Shown here one piece after another: positions 1 through 11,753 of a DNA stretch of 64,000 bases. Under the pieces are notes generated by a model, which was given only the letters and a program-made list of their open reading frames with translations, was not told where the DNA came from and did not search any database. The translations under genes and the position numbers were made by a program. Origin of the DNA: Nigrospora sphaerica (taxonomy: Eukaryota > Ascomycota > Sordariomycetes > Amphisphaeriales > Apiosporaceae); the NCBI GenBank assembly GCA_018287875.1, contig JAGVVL010000002.1, forward strand, positions 7,564,001 to 7,628,000, in the 5' to 3' direction. Numbering within the stretch: position 1 is the stretch's first letter; each line of letters opens with the position of its first letter.

Positions 1-131
1 AGAGAGCACGGCAAACAAGCATGCGGGCACAGGCATCACCTGTTTCTCCATCTGCCCTCCCCCAACACTCCCACGATTATCCTGGTTGACCGGATATCCC
101 ATGAGTAAGTACCTGTGGTGTGCTTGACTGC

Positions 132-155
132 TTGTTGTTGTTGTTGTTGTTGTTG
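132..155. repeat. (TTG)8 microsatellite
   Basis: Eight uninterrupted TTG units are visible. On the opposite strand this reads as a CAA repeat (glutamine codons in one frame), but the surrounding frames look non-coding. Confidence 0.95.
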
Positions 156-900
156 TAGGACCCGCCGACGACGTGTTTGCTTCGAAAACATCACAGGCAC
201 ACACCAAAACCTCCCTTCCTCCCCCTCCAGGAAATCTACCATGCAAAGGCAGGTTGGCAGGGCAGCCAGCCCGTCTGTCTCACGCGGCGCGAGGCCCGAG
301 GCCTGTCGAGAGAGATGCGATGCGATGCGACGACGGGTGCGACGCATGGATCGGTTGGCCAGGGCTCTTTCTTTCGAACGCCGACCGCCTACAGCGAGGC
401 CGCCTGTTCGGTTCCATGCGAGGTGCCGGTAGCTGGCCGTAGGGAGATATGGAGCCACCTACATAAGGCACGATGGGTATGCGGATCGTGTCGTTTTACA
501 CAGCACACAACCTAGCCGGCGCATAGCCATACGGAACCCACTTTGACAACGGTGCCCCCTGCACCCACATGAGCACACTCAGACACACATACGGAGTACA
601 CACCCCCCTCACCCACACCCTCCCCCCGTGCCTCAGCGTCGTTCCCAGCCTGTGGTTTGACAGCTGGCAGTGACCAGAGGGGACCGGGTAGCCTGCAGAC
701 GATGGAAGGGCTTGGACGAAAGGGAAGGGTCCTCGTCTCCCGTCCCCATTCCACATGTAACGCATGTACCCGCGGACCAGTTCTGATCCCATCCCTATAG
801 CAGCCGAGGTGGCTACGGGCACGCATCGGCACCGCCATGCGACATTGTAGCTAATTCCCAGGCCACGCCTGCGAGCCAGACCAGGGCTGGAAAGGAGAGC

Positions 901-918
901 GTCGTCGTCGTCGTCGTC
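901..918. repeat. (GTC)6 microsatellite
   Basis: Six perfect GTC units. It lies in an intergenic stretch, and no convincing gene covers it. Confidence 0.95.
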
Positions 919-1020
919 CGACAGCCTGCCATTCGCGGGCATTGACAACTCCCCCATCCATGCTGTACGAGCCTTCGTGTTGCGCGCGTAGCTACCCGAT
1001 TAAACTCTGCAGCGCCGCAT

Positions 1021-1021
<1 letters not shown>

Positions 1022-1058
<37 letters not shown>

Positions 1059-1060
1059 AC
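1022..1060. repeat. (CA)n dinucleotide repeat
   Basis: About fifteen perfect CA units are followed by one AA interruption and four more CA-type units. This is an ordinary dinucleotide microsatellite, likely to vary in length between strains. Confidence 0.95.
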
Positions 1061-3429
1061 GAGAAAGCGCAGCAGAAAGGTACCTGCTGGATGGCATGAC
1101 CCGGATAGACGTGTGGGGGGTGATCCCCCAAATTGCCCATAGCAACCACCGACTACTGTGTACGATGCGACCAGGGGACCTGCCCCTAAATCAGACAGAT
1201 GGACGCGCCTGGGGAAACAATCGGGCGAAGACCTCGCGCGAGCCCCGGAATATCGTGCCACCGCGCCCCGTCGCAACCTCACCTCTACGCCATCCATCGA
1301 CGTTAGCGAAGCACTCTGACAGACAACCCGACAGACGGAACTTGCGGTCGCCATATAGCAGTCGCGCATCGCAACCCGGTTGCTGGGGCAATGTGTGCAC
1401 CCAATATGTCACCGTGATGGCTCCCGTCCCCGGTGTCATTGCTCGAGCTAGCATGAACCAAAAACACCCCCGTCGCGACTCATTGGAGGTGCTGCCGGAC
1501 CCGTGGCCGCCCTGCATATGCCCCCCTCGACGTCACCCCGACGCCCGCTCTACATGATGCCTAAACTCTGCGTGCGATGTGGCGCCGGTATCCCAGCAAT
1601 TTGGACACGTCGGATATCGCATGAGAGTGTCTGGTTGAAAGAACGGAACACGACTCGGCTGTGCAGGCGGTGAAAGTGGGCTTCTTAGAGATCCGCTGAT
1701 GCCATGTTGATCAGACGATCGACATGGTGGGAAACCAGCGTGTCAACTCACCTGCGAGATCACCACCCCCGTAATACACGGGAACTAGTAGAACTGCACC
1801 AAGTATGTGTTATTGCCGGCTCCCAATTTTTGTTGCGACTTGCTGTTGGCTAGGTAGAATTCAACGTTCAACCAGCGAGCTGCCTTCATCCCCCCTTACC
1901 GGTATGTAGGTAACAACACCATAGACTGGCACATCGAAGTCCCGGGTTGTTTTCGTCCCACCAGGCGTATCTCACTGGAATTCTTCTCGATGGTGTACTT
2001 ACCTGGCCAGAAAACCCGTCACTTGCCTCGAGCATTCTGACTAACCGGGCCACGGGTCAGGCCTGCGCGCTGTGTGTGTTTCGAAGTTGAGACTTTCGCG
2101 CTCGAATTCCAAGTCGCCGGCAAGGAGCCATTGCCACCCGTATGTTTTTTCTGTATTTACTGCATGGACCAGTTGCAACTAGCAGCGGGCATCAATGCTC
2201 TCCATCTCCAGCTTCCACATGGTCAGCCGCCTCTTCATGATGGGGAATACGGACAGGCCATGCGGATCCGCGCTGCTATATCCCCACGAGCAATGCTTTG
2301 GTCTCGCTTGGCTTACGCCATACTTCGGTACCGCGTACCTATCCCTCTAGAGTCCTCTTTCACTGGAGTCGCATATCCTATCTCGAGTGCCGGTCTCCGA
2401 GGATTTCGACACAGCAACATGAGCACGATTATCAGGGGCTGTACGTAACGGTACGTAAGCATGGGAATAACCGGATAGTTCGACTGCATCGCAATAGAAG
2501 ATTGATGGGTTAGGTGATTTTATGTTGCCTAGTTACCTAAAGAGGAAGGGTTTGTTCGCGTTGCGACACTCATCGGTGAGAGGAATCGTGGAGTACGCTG
2601 GTGGCTTAGACACTACCAAAGTCTACCTCCAGTACTGTATGGATAGAGGGCACAGTCGACTGCTTACACATGTCGAATTTCCACAAAGTGATCGGAAACC
2701 CGTACTAAGCCATCGGCCCAGAGGATTGATGTTGCTTCCCACCACCAAACGCTAATACAGAAGCGTCCTACGAGACAACTCCGAATGCCGCAAACCGGGC
2801 CGATGTTGGAGCGGTGGTCGCAGGTTGGGAGAAAAGGCCATTTTCGGGACATCTACGTCCGAGACGACTAGGCGACGCAAAGGGGCAGAGGTTGCTTGAT
2901 CTAAACTATCGGCAAGCGAAATCTAGCATAACGACAATCCTCTGATAACGCCTACTCTACTGCACTGGCTGGCGCGTGACGCTTCAAGAGGACCCCTGGG
3001 GCTCTCTGAGGGAATGCCTTGAGATATATTAGAAGCCACCTAACCGTCAAGGTCGCAGCACACCCCCAAGTTTCGTGACGCGATGGGGAGTATAGTCATT
3101 GGCTCGAATGATAGAATGGGGCGCGACCTGCACAGAAGATGGATGCTCAGCCTCTTACCTCCCTCTACAGATACCCATGCCATAATTCGCAGTCTCCATT
3201 ATATACACGATGACCATTAATGGGGTTCTCCAAACATTCGAACTATTCGTCAAGCCATCACGGGACACACCCAGCGAGAAGGAGCACCGTATGGGTTTAA
3301 AATAGAGGGTGACTTTCAAGACCTTGCCGGCGGGTTTGGAGGGCTGAAAGTGGCCTGTCACGGAAGGAGAGGACGGTGAACTGCTTGTTTTATGACTTGC
3401 CATATGGGTCTAGAGAGAAGACTTTAGTC

Positions 3430-3434
3430 AAAAA
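3430..3434 (-). terminator. Pol III terminator (T5) of tRNA-like gene
   Basis: Five consecutive A on the plus strand read as TTTTT on the minus strand, about 17 nt beyond the 3' end of the tRNA-like element. Four or more T on the sense strand is the usual RNA polymerase III stop. Confidence 0.5.
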
Positions 3435-3450
3435 GGAGGGCAAAGGTTGA

Positions 3451-3537
3451 TGACCGCAGGGGGAGTCGAACCGCCTTATGGTAGTAAGGTATGGATATTA
3501 TAGTGGTACTACGCTATACCATTGCACCAGCCCGGTC
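3451..3537 (-). tRNA. tRNA-like gene, isotype unresolved
   Basis: On the minus strand an 87-nt element has a textbook internal Pol III A box (TGGTGCAATGG, fits TRGYNNARNNGG) and B box (GGTTCGACTCC). Its 5' and 3' ends can pair over most of a seven-base acceptor stem (GACCG with CGGTC), with a mismatch and a G-U at the inner end, and the discriminator base is A. A run of five T residues follows about 17 nt downstream (3434-3430), as expected for a Pol III terminator. TAGTA/TACTA or GTAGT/ACTAC can form an anticodon stem around a loop of 20-22 nt, which suggests an intron of about 13-15 nt. I cannot place U33 before any anticodon, the D stem is weak and the T stem has one mismatch. It may therefore be a diverged tRNA or a tRNA pseudogene rather than a working tRNA. 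Confidence 0.5.
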
Positions 3538-5592
3538 TTCAGTTTTGGCTGAGGTTTAACTTAGTAATCCTCCTCTAGGTGCGAGAGTCGGTGGCTTGTT
3601 AAACGGGTCCAGGAAGAAGGATTGAGGTGTATACTGGGGTATAGGGGCACCGTGCAAGCAACTGTATACCAGGTGACATACCTTGGTGTAAGTTGAACGA
3701 CAGAATAGGTACGTACGTGACGCTTTTGTCCCACTTGGATGTTGTCGTATGCCTAGACCACCTCGGACCATCCCCGGTGTAAGCTTTGCGCCGGAGCAAC
3801 CCTGGAGTCCACGGAGAAATGTAGGCCGAGACGCTGTGCTTCCCCAGGCCATAGAAAGAACTGGGATACGGCATCAGCCAGAGAGAGGTATGTGGCTGTA
3901 CTACGGCGACCTGTGACGAGGTCGCAAGGACTCCAGTCATGAACCCACCCAACACTTTCTAGCACTGCAGGAGATCCATCATCTCTAGAAGCTGTTATCA
4001 TCCGGCTTGGTCGAGGCTTCGTAGAGATAGAGTATCGCGAGTTCAAGATGCGTGGCCTCATTGTGTGTACCCCTCTAGGACCGGAACGCGGTGCTGGCCG
4101 GCACCTACCAAACACTTTCTACGAGCCTGGTATGGTTGATGATGGTGGAGGCGAGGGTTTGGGTGTCGCCGAGACCACACGACCCGTCCGGGTCCTCGCC
4201 TTCGCTCGCCGGGGCATCTCGAAAACGGGCAGCGAAAACGTCGACCTAGCCATAGCCGCGGGCGACGGAGCGTCGGAGGGGTGACCGGCAGGCAGCGGGA
4301 CGAATGCGGGAAGCTTGGCAGCGCCCGCGCGTCTAGCGGCACATGTCAGATCGCCGTAGGGCCAGCCGTGAGCGAGGATGCCGTGGGCAGAAGATGGGGA
4401 AGCATCAAGCGGTTGCTTTCCATAGCTAAATCTAGAAACAAACGCAGACGGCTCGTCAACCGTCGAGCCGCCGAGAGGCAGCAGATCCGACGGGCCCAGA
4501 AGCGCGGGGTAGGGGCAGGGTCCTCGGGGTCTTGTCTGTATTAGGAGTTAGTTGTTTGGACATGTCTGCTGTTTTCCCTCCCCTCCATCTTGCCTAGGGC
4601 AGACCAGACCGGCCATGACAGGCGGACCTGAGGTCAGCATTACATGGCCCGGGTGGGAGTGGGAAGCAGACTTGTTACCGCCTATGGAGCCGTCCAGGGA
4701 AGAAGTACAAGTTCCACATGCAAAGACGCGCGTTGTCGTTGTGCGTCAATGTATTTTTGCGCATGCGATTAGTCATTCACACCCGTCCGGGGGGAGGGGG
4801 GGATCAGCTGATACGTTAGCCGAAGATGAGCAGGCGATAGACCGTGTATGTGTTGCAAAAGCAGGGGAGAGCAGGCAGGCTACAGTCAGTCTCTTGGGCT
4901 GCCAGGCCAACAGCGTATCGAGATGAGCGAGGCAGCTGAGGATGGCGGCGTTGGAAAGGCGGTGGGCAAATCATGTACAACTACCGATGTACTGAGGCAT
5001 CGTATAGGGGCTCATGTGCCGTGCGGACTCTCTCGCACTTGTTGTTGTCACTCTGTCTTGCCGGGTTAACGTCCACGGGCGCAGCTCCACCAGCTATCTC
5101 GACGGGGAATAGGCCCAGTGACGGCTTCGCAGCTTTCGCGAGCCACTGGGGCGGCTCTACCCTTGCTGGCGTTAGGCAGCGCAGCTGAAAGTCCGGGGAA
5201 GGAATTGGTGATGGTTTGGTGACTGGAAACTGGGCCACTCGTCCCCCTTCCGTCTTTTATCTCGCGCGCCCCCGCCCTTTCCTCGCGCGCCCAGCCCCAG
5301 GGCCGTTTTGCACCTTGACCTCGACCATATATCTCCTTGCGTTATTTCCAGCGCCACCAACAACAAACCAACGCCCACCTGCCTCTTATTCCCGGATCGG
5401 CCGCCCATCGCCCGCCGTGCCGCTCCTGCAACTCGGTTTGCTCCTTGTCCGCCTCGCGCCCTGTTCGCTTCCTCTTCCGGAAAGGGAGCCCGCCCGTCAG
5501 GAACCGGCCAACGGGGGGAGGAGTGGACAACCGTCTTGGCTCGTCTCCATCCTCCATCCCGGTGCTGCGGGCCGCATGGACAGGCCCTAGCC
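3538..5592. other. Intergenic region upstream of the Zn2Cys6 gene
   Basis: No convincing gene. The last 300-400 bases before 5593 are pyrimidine-rich and probably form the promoter and 5' leader of the Zn2Cys6 regulator. Reading frames opening near 5216-5340 begin at non-ATG codons or end before the gene and look like shadows of the leader. Confidence 0.55.
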
Positions 5593-8282
5593 ATGGCTTT
5601 CACAGCCCAACTAACACCTCAGCTGTCGTCGTTAGTGACGGCGACCATGTCGTCTTCGTCCCCGTCCTCGTCGACGCCCAAGGCCGCCGTCGCCGCCGCT
5701 CCTCGCAGTAGCAGGGGCCGCGTCATTGTAAACGAGGCCACCACCACTACTACCCGTACCATGACTACCTCGGCCACCACCGCCGCCACCTCGCCAACCG
5801 CCATTCTCACGCCCACCTCGACCAACACGCTCTACTCGTCGCCCGCGTCCTCCAACGTCAAGGATGAGCCGGCCGACGACCAAGACAGCAGCGGCAGCGC
5901 GACTGGCGTCTCGGAGCCGGCAAGGAAGAAACAGAAGCGGAACAAGCCCACGCTTTCGTGCCATGAGTGCGTGGAACGCAAGACAAAGGTCAGCCCAGCC
6001 GTTCATCCCCCCCCTGCCCTACGCCCGCTATACGTATCTCCCTCCTTTCTCGGACCGCCTGCGCGCCCCATCATGGAAAAACTCTATGCAAGCCCCCGGC
6101 GCGCTCTATGCCGCGCCGCGTGTCCATTTTGTCTTTTGCCTCGTCTCACCCAACCGGCATGTGCATGGATGCCGCTTTGCCCCGGTTCCCGGGCCTGCTG
6201 TGAGACAAGTGTCCCGGATCTACATGATGTACTTAGAGATATCTCCTCCCGCCCGCACCGCAAGTGCTGCCGCAGGGACTACAACTGCGTACCGTTCTTC
6301 CTAGCGGCCTTGTCTCGTACCGTGTGCTCTCTGCATTGGTTGCAGCCGTTGACGGCGATGCACCGCCATAGTGCGACAGGGGACGCCCGCATTGCCTGGC
6401 CTGTAAGCATCTCCATGCCCGACCCGTCTGCATGCCGCATCCGGACATTGACACTTGGCAGGCATTAAGCGCCAGACGCCCTGTGAGTACGACAAGGTCG
6501 CCAACCTGCTAGAGTAAGTTTCGCTCACGTGCCACGGCCTGTGAGGGGCCGGCCCGGGGCTGACGCAAGGCCAGGGAGACGACACGATCGGCCACCAATG
6601 GCCGCCGCATGACCAAGCCGCCAAAGAAACGGCCGTCCATCGCGGAGCCTGACGTGCGGCCCGTCGTGCCCAATGTCGCCGACAGGGGCATCCTCAATGG
6701 CCGCACTGCCTCGCGCGGCTCCGTCGCCTCGTCCACCGGCCTCCTGTCCAACGTGCCCTATTCGCTGCCCACGGCGTCCAATGTCTTCGGCATCGGGTCC
6801 GAACACCCCTTTGCCAACTACTGGACCTGCGAGGGCGGGCTCCCCGAGGTCATCGGCGTCATGCCCGACAAGATACAGGCCGACCTCCTGCTCGGCCAGT
6901 ACTTTGAGTGTGTCGACCCCGTCTACCCCATGATTCACCGCCAGACCTTTTACGCCGACTACGAGCACTTCTGGTCTCTGTCGCGGGGTGAGAAGGAGAA
7001 CGCCGATGCCTCCCTCGTGGCCCTGATCTTCGTGATGCTGGCCATGGGCACGCAGTTTGTCACGTCGACGAGCCCCCAGGATCGGAAGCAGACGGCCGAG
7101 TTCTATGCCTCGGCCTCCAACCAGGCTTTGCGCATGAGCTCCTACCTCAGCAGCGCATCGGTGCGGTCCATCCAGACGATGGTGCTCATCTGCTATTTTC
7201 TGATCAACGACAACCACGCGTCGGACGGCTGGGCGTTTGCGGGCATCATCATGCGGCAGGCGTACGCCATGGGGCTGCATCGCGACCCCAATATCGGTAA
7301 GTGGCAACGCGCAGGCGTGTTTTCTTCTTCTTTTTGTTCCGGCTTGGGGCCTTGGGATTCCGACTCTGACTGGGCTCGCAGTGACACCGACGGCGACGCC
7401 CTTTGAGAAACAGCAGCGGCGCAAGCTGTGGCAGGCAGTGCTCCTGCAGGACACCTTCATGACGGTGCTGCTGTCGCTCCCGCCGAGCGCAACGCACACG
7501 GACGTCAACGTCGAGGATCTGGCCGATGACGCGTCGAGCATCGCCAACGAGGACCCGACCGACATGGCCTACATCCGTGGCTCCTGGACGCTGGCCAACC
7601 TGGTGCAGGAGACTATCTGCAGCCCGCGGTCGCTCGACCTGCCCATCTGCTCAACGCAACGGCAAAAGTCCAAGCTCATCGCAGACTTCCGGGCCGTCTA
7701 CCGGTCCTTCCCCGACGTCTTCCGCTCCTGGGACTCCGAGTCGCTGACGCGCCTGGCCGCCAGCAACAAGCGCGTCGTGCGGCAGACGCTCTTCCTCACG
7801 AGCAACTACCACCACAACCTTATGCTCGTGCACGCCTCGGAGAGCGCCGACGTGCCCGTCAACGTGCGCGGCACCCTCGAGGCCGCCCACGAGGCCATTA
7901 CCTCCTTCTTCCTGCTCTTTGCCCTCTTTGACCATGAGTCGCGCGTCTGGTGGGTCTTCAACCACCGCGCCTTCCTCGAGGCCCTCTGCATCGGCAGCGT
8001 GCTGCGCGAGGCCCTCCGCGAAATCCCGCCCTCCGAACTCGGGCACGCCGAGCGCGATCCCCTCTTCGCCCGGGCTAAGGCCGACATCAGTGAGCTTTCA
8101 TTTTTTGTCCCCTTTTCGTTCCTCCCTTCTTCCTTCCTTTTCCGTACGTAAAAGCGCAGGCTAGACTGACCGTTTTGCCGCTCCGTGCGCCAGCCCGCAT
8201 GGTCCAGATCATGAAAGTCATGGGAGACGGCGGATCCAACGTCGCCCGGACGCGCGTGGCCGTGCTAACCGAGTTCTTGTGA
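5593..8282 (+). CDS. Zn2Cys6 fungal transcription factor, six exons
   Basis: A fungus-specific binuclear zinc cluster regulator of about 665 residues, expected in the nucleus as a DNA-binding activator or repressor. Exons by splice signal and frame: 5593-5988, 6372-6402, 6462-6513, 6575-7296, 7382-8089, 8194-8282; the sum is divisible by three. The zinc cluster lies at residues 123-150 with six cysteines (C123, C126, C133, C140, C143, C150) and the basic linker RKTK. It is followed by a fungal_trans-type middle homology region, with YPMIHRQTFYADYEHFW near residue 268 and GWAFAGIIMRQAYAMGLHRD near residue 380. The N terminus is rich in Ser, Thr and Ala and low in complexity. The ATG at 5593 (CCATGG) is the first in frame. 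Introns 1 and 2 cut the zinc cluster, leaving a 31-nt exon between them. Target genes cannot be inferred. It is convergent with the TatD-like gene. Confidence 0.95.
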
Positions 8283-9133
8283 GGCGTCCCTACGGGGAGG
8301 GGTTTCCCCGCGGCCCAGCCCCCCGAAAACCCCCGACGCCTGGCCCGCTGCGCAACGGGAGGGCGCTGCAGCGGCGGTGCGGTCGCGTTTAAGGTACATA
8401 ACAGTCCCGTGACGCCGGGTCTTCCGTCTGGATGCTTTGGCGGCCGAACGTCGCGGGGTCGACCGTGCCCGAGTACTGGACCCGGGCGTCACATTGTCAA
8501 AAAGAAAACCCTATCCATACTAATAGAAAAAAACTACTATATACCCCATACTGCAGCGAGATGAAAGGTGGCCGAGGAATGATCAGTTTGTAAATCTCGG
8601 CCGAGTCGAAACTTTAGTAGCCTTATCTTTTACGAGAATGATGCATTTCTCTGTTAACCACAGATACAGAACATGGTAGGGTCGCAGCAGAGACGAGGGT
8701 GTTTTTTATGGGCAATGACTTGGTAACTATCGATGCTAGCGTAGCAGGCCCCCCTTCTTTGTGACGTCTCCTTGATGGGTAGAAAATAAGAAAATACGAT
8801 CTCGATGACACGGGCAGGTCCCAACCGACGTCTCCGATCTGCGGCGTCCGATACTCGGTCCAAGATAGGCATTGGCCGCCCGCGATGTTCCGGGCATCCT
8901 CGACCTCCTTCGTCACGAAGCATACCATCGTTCTGGTGCCGGGACTAGAGAGTTCCTTGTCGATAGAGGAAGGCGGTGTCGATGTCAAGCAGCCTTGACG
9001 TTCATAGATGATACCATCAGTCCATTCCGGAATCTACGATGGATGGCTACGATTGATGCTACCGGGGCTCCTTGCCGGCCCCCAACTACCCGACCCGAGC
9101 AAGCAGCCCGAGCCTCGGCCTGTATACCGGCCC
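8283..9133. other. Convergent 3' intergenic region
   Basis: This holds the 3' ends of the Zn2Cys6 gene (plus) and the TatD-like gene (minus). An A-rich patch at about 8505-8535 is a plausible 3'-end region for the plus-strand gene. I see no further gene. Confidence 0.6.
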
Positions 9134-10432
9134 TCACTGCGTACCGAAAACGTAGTGGCGCCAATTCCGCGCCAACCGCTCGACGCCCTCGCGCAGCGGC
9201 CACCCTTTAAGGTCACAGATGATGCGACATATGCGCTCCAGGGCGTCGTCCATTTGGTCGCCCGCCGTGTGCAAGTCGCTCTCCACCAGTATCCGGTCGT
9301 CGGGCGTGGCGCGAATGGCCTCGATGGTTTTCTGGTTCTTGTTATCGTTTTCCAGGTCCCAGTTGACACACACGGAATAGGAGAAGAAGACGGTAGAGGG
9401 GACCGAGGGGTCGATGTACTGCTTCAGTATGTTGACGGGGCCCGAGTACGAGTGGAGGCAGATCCTCGGAGGGTAGGGCTTGCTCGCGCTGCCCGCCTTG
9501 GCGGCCTGGGAGGACGCGTTCTTCGCACCGGCCGGCCGGCTCTCTTCGTCTTCGTCGGTCTCGCTGTCCGAGAAGTCCTCGGCATGCGCGGCAATCCGTC
9601 TTTTCTCCCTCCGCGACAGGACCTCTTTCTCGTGTCCTTTCCAGCACTCGGATATGGCGTTGAAGACCCCCCCGTGCACTTGGACGCCGTGCACACTGAC
9701 GGCGCGGTTCATCCCGCCGGCAAGTTTCAGCTGTGCCTTGAGGATTGCCACCTGGTGCTCCATCGACACGCGGTACGGACTGAGCCGCCGACCTTCCCTC
9801 CCACCGGGGGTCAGGTCGTCATTCCGCTGAACCGGACCGGCCGTGGTCCAGCTCTCGGGTAGCCGGAAAGCTTTGTCCAGCCCTATCTCCCCAATCAGCG
9901 CGAGTGGATGCTGTTCGAGTCGTGCGCGGGTTTCGTTTAAAAATTGCGATAGCGGACGCGGATCCTGGAGGCCCTCGGCAAAACTTGGGTCTACAGAAGA
10001 CGGCGAAGGAGTCAGGATCTTGTCGTAGTGTGCTATTTTCTGCTGTGGCGTGCCATCGTGCACAAACTCAGGGTCGGTGTCATCGTAAAGTTGGTAGGAG
10101 AACCAGGGGTGCCAGCCAAAGCATGGAACGAACCGTCTATCTGGAGCTTGGCTGTTGCAAAGGTCCTCAAGATCCTGAACACCCTGGTCTACGGCTGCCT
10201 GAGATACGAGATCCTGGTCCTGGGAGCGGGTGGACATGACAGCTAGACCCCTGGCCTTCATGTGCGGTATGAAGGCCAGGGAGGGCATGGTATCGGTTGG
10301 GTGGCAGTGGGCGTCAAAGACACCCACGTCCCAAGGGAAAGGACCCGAAGCCCCAGCGGCGGCCCCGGAAGAGGCGGCGGATGGTGGTGCCGCCTCCACA
10401 TGCTGGGTGTCGCTGTCTTGCTGCCGACACAT
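9134..10432 (-). CDS. scn1: TatD-family metal-dependent hydrolase, Scn1-like
   Basis: An uninterrupted frame of 432 residues. The family motifs appear in order: DAHCHPTD near the start of the barrel (metal-binding His residues), GEIGLDKAFR (catalytic Glu), SVHGVQVHG, HSYSG, and VESDLHTAG close to the C terminus. This is the layout of TatD-type amidohydrolase-fold nucleases. The length and the long acidic Ser/Glu-rich insertion before the HSYSG motif resemble the fungal branch that includes the fission-yeast Cut9-interacting protein Scn1, hence the symbol. The first in-frame ATG is at 10432; the open frame extends further upstream but has no ATG there. Whether it acts as a nuclease or mainly as an anaphase-promoting-complex partner cannot be read from sequence. 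Confidence 0.92.
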   Translation of the reverse strand: MCRQQDSDTQHVEAAPPSAASSGAAAGASGPFPWDVGVFDAHCHPTDTMPSLAFIPHMKARGLAVMSTRSQDQDLVSQAAVDQGVQDLEDLCNSQAPDRRFVPCFGWHPWFSYQLYDDTDPEFVHDGTPQQKIAHYDKILTPSPSSVDPSFAEGLQDPRPLSQFLNETRARLEQHPLALIGEIGLDKAFRLPESWTTAGPVQRNDDLTPGGREGRRLSPYRVSMEHQVAILKAQLKLAGGMNRAVSVHGVQVHGGVFNAISECWKGHEKEVLSRREKRRIAAHAEDFSDSETDEDEESRPAGAKNASSQAAKAGSASKPYPPRICLHSYSGPVNILKQYIDPSVPSTVFFSYSVCVNWDLENDNKNQKTIEAIRATPDDRILVESDLHTAGDQMDDALERICRIICDLKGWPLREGVERLARNWRHYVFGTQ

Positions 10433-11753
10433 GGCGGAGCCAACGTGTGACGGTTGGGCAAGGTGGAAATTAGCGGGTGGGTTGGCCGAGTTCGGCGGGC
10501 TTCCGACCAAGTGCAGTCGACGGACGGGAACGTTATCTTCCGGGGACCGGTATCAGATGAAACCAGCGCGATGAACTTTCTTGGGGCCGAGGTTGCGTTG
10601 TAGATACAGGTATGCTGTAGGCCCCGTTTGCAACTAGCTAGGTCGGTCTATCCGCAGGCAGCTCGCCTCGGTAGCAGCTGGTCGAGCTGTTGTACACGGT
10701 CAGCCGGTATGGACTTTCTTGGAAGGTTCAGGTCCGTGACACGCCGCTTCCACCGGCCAAGTTCACAGCCCCGTTGCGAGGCATGCCCAGGATCACGGGG
10801 CTGCAGGCAAGTGTACCTATGCAGTGGCGACCCTTGGGGTGTACAGTAGCAGCGGTAGGTACGGCGGCACGTGACAGTTGCAGAGGTATCCATGGAAGGG
10901 CTGGTGGTACCTTGCGGCTCGTTTGTTGTTTATTTGCACGTACTTGGAGCAGCTGAGTTTTGGGTTAAGTGCGTATGAGATCACCTGTCGAACTCTCGAG
11001 GCTGTGTGGCTCGGCCTTAACCAGTCTCGGGATGAGTTGGAGGACAGCCGGCGTGCTCGGCAATGGAAGCCCAGTCGATAGGAGTCGTATCGAAATCCGA
11101 GCTGGCGGCGACAAGATGATGATGGGGATCTGGACCCTGCAACAGCGGCTGTTGGGTGAAAATGCGCATTGCCTCATCCGATTGTTTCTCTCGCATTCCA
11201 TCGATAAGGGCCAGGCAGCCAAGCATGAATGACGGATGGGATTGAGTCACCACCTGTCGTCCACTCGTCCACCGGCTCCGATCCACATTTACCCCGTCCC
11301 GCCTGCCCGTCCCGATCGGCCCCAAGTGCATCCCATCCAGCCGTTCATCCATGTCCCTGGTGCACAGTAGATCCCATCATATGCATGGATCAATGGATCC
11401 CCGCGGGTCTAAGGGCGGGTCTCACTCACATGGGTGCGCGTGCCCGTGGTGGTGCGCCCTATCTGTTCATGTCATAAGAGGCGCATCCTCTCTCTTGGGG
11501 CCTATGGTGCCCATGATAGACTTGGACCGTCGCGTGGCCTGGCCCGGCAGTTGGTGGCAGAGCACGCAAAAGCAGGCAGGCACGCGGAGCGCTGGGGAAT
11601 ACCGAGGTCCCTGATGACGCACCACCGCTCCTCCGGTTGCGTACGAATAAATTGGCATTGGAAGCCCCCCTATGTACAGTGCTTCCTCGCACAGGCATGG
11701 ATGAACCCCAAACTAGGGGGTTTACTTAGTAGTGCGAAAGAGCAACTGGCGCG
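10433..11753. other. Intergenic region
   Basis: The upstream region of the TatD-like gene. I see no gene, repeat or RNA. Overlapping open frames on both strands show no domain and no splice partner. Confidence 0.55.

Larger units (their letters stand above)
1..3450. other. Gene-poor intergenic region
   Basis: No reading frame here shows convincing protein character. The open frames are short, overlap each other on both strands and lack splice partners. The first 1.1 kb carries three simple repeats, listed separately. The region may hold the distal regulatory DNA of a gene to the left of the window; I see no transposon or RNA gene before the tRNA-like element at 3451. Confidence 0.6.

Noticed and set aside
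5308..5592. N-terminal extension of the Zn2Cys6 protein
   Set aside because: The frame is open back to 5308 but starts at TTG; the first ATG is 5593, in a good context.
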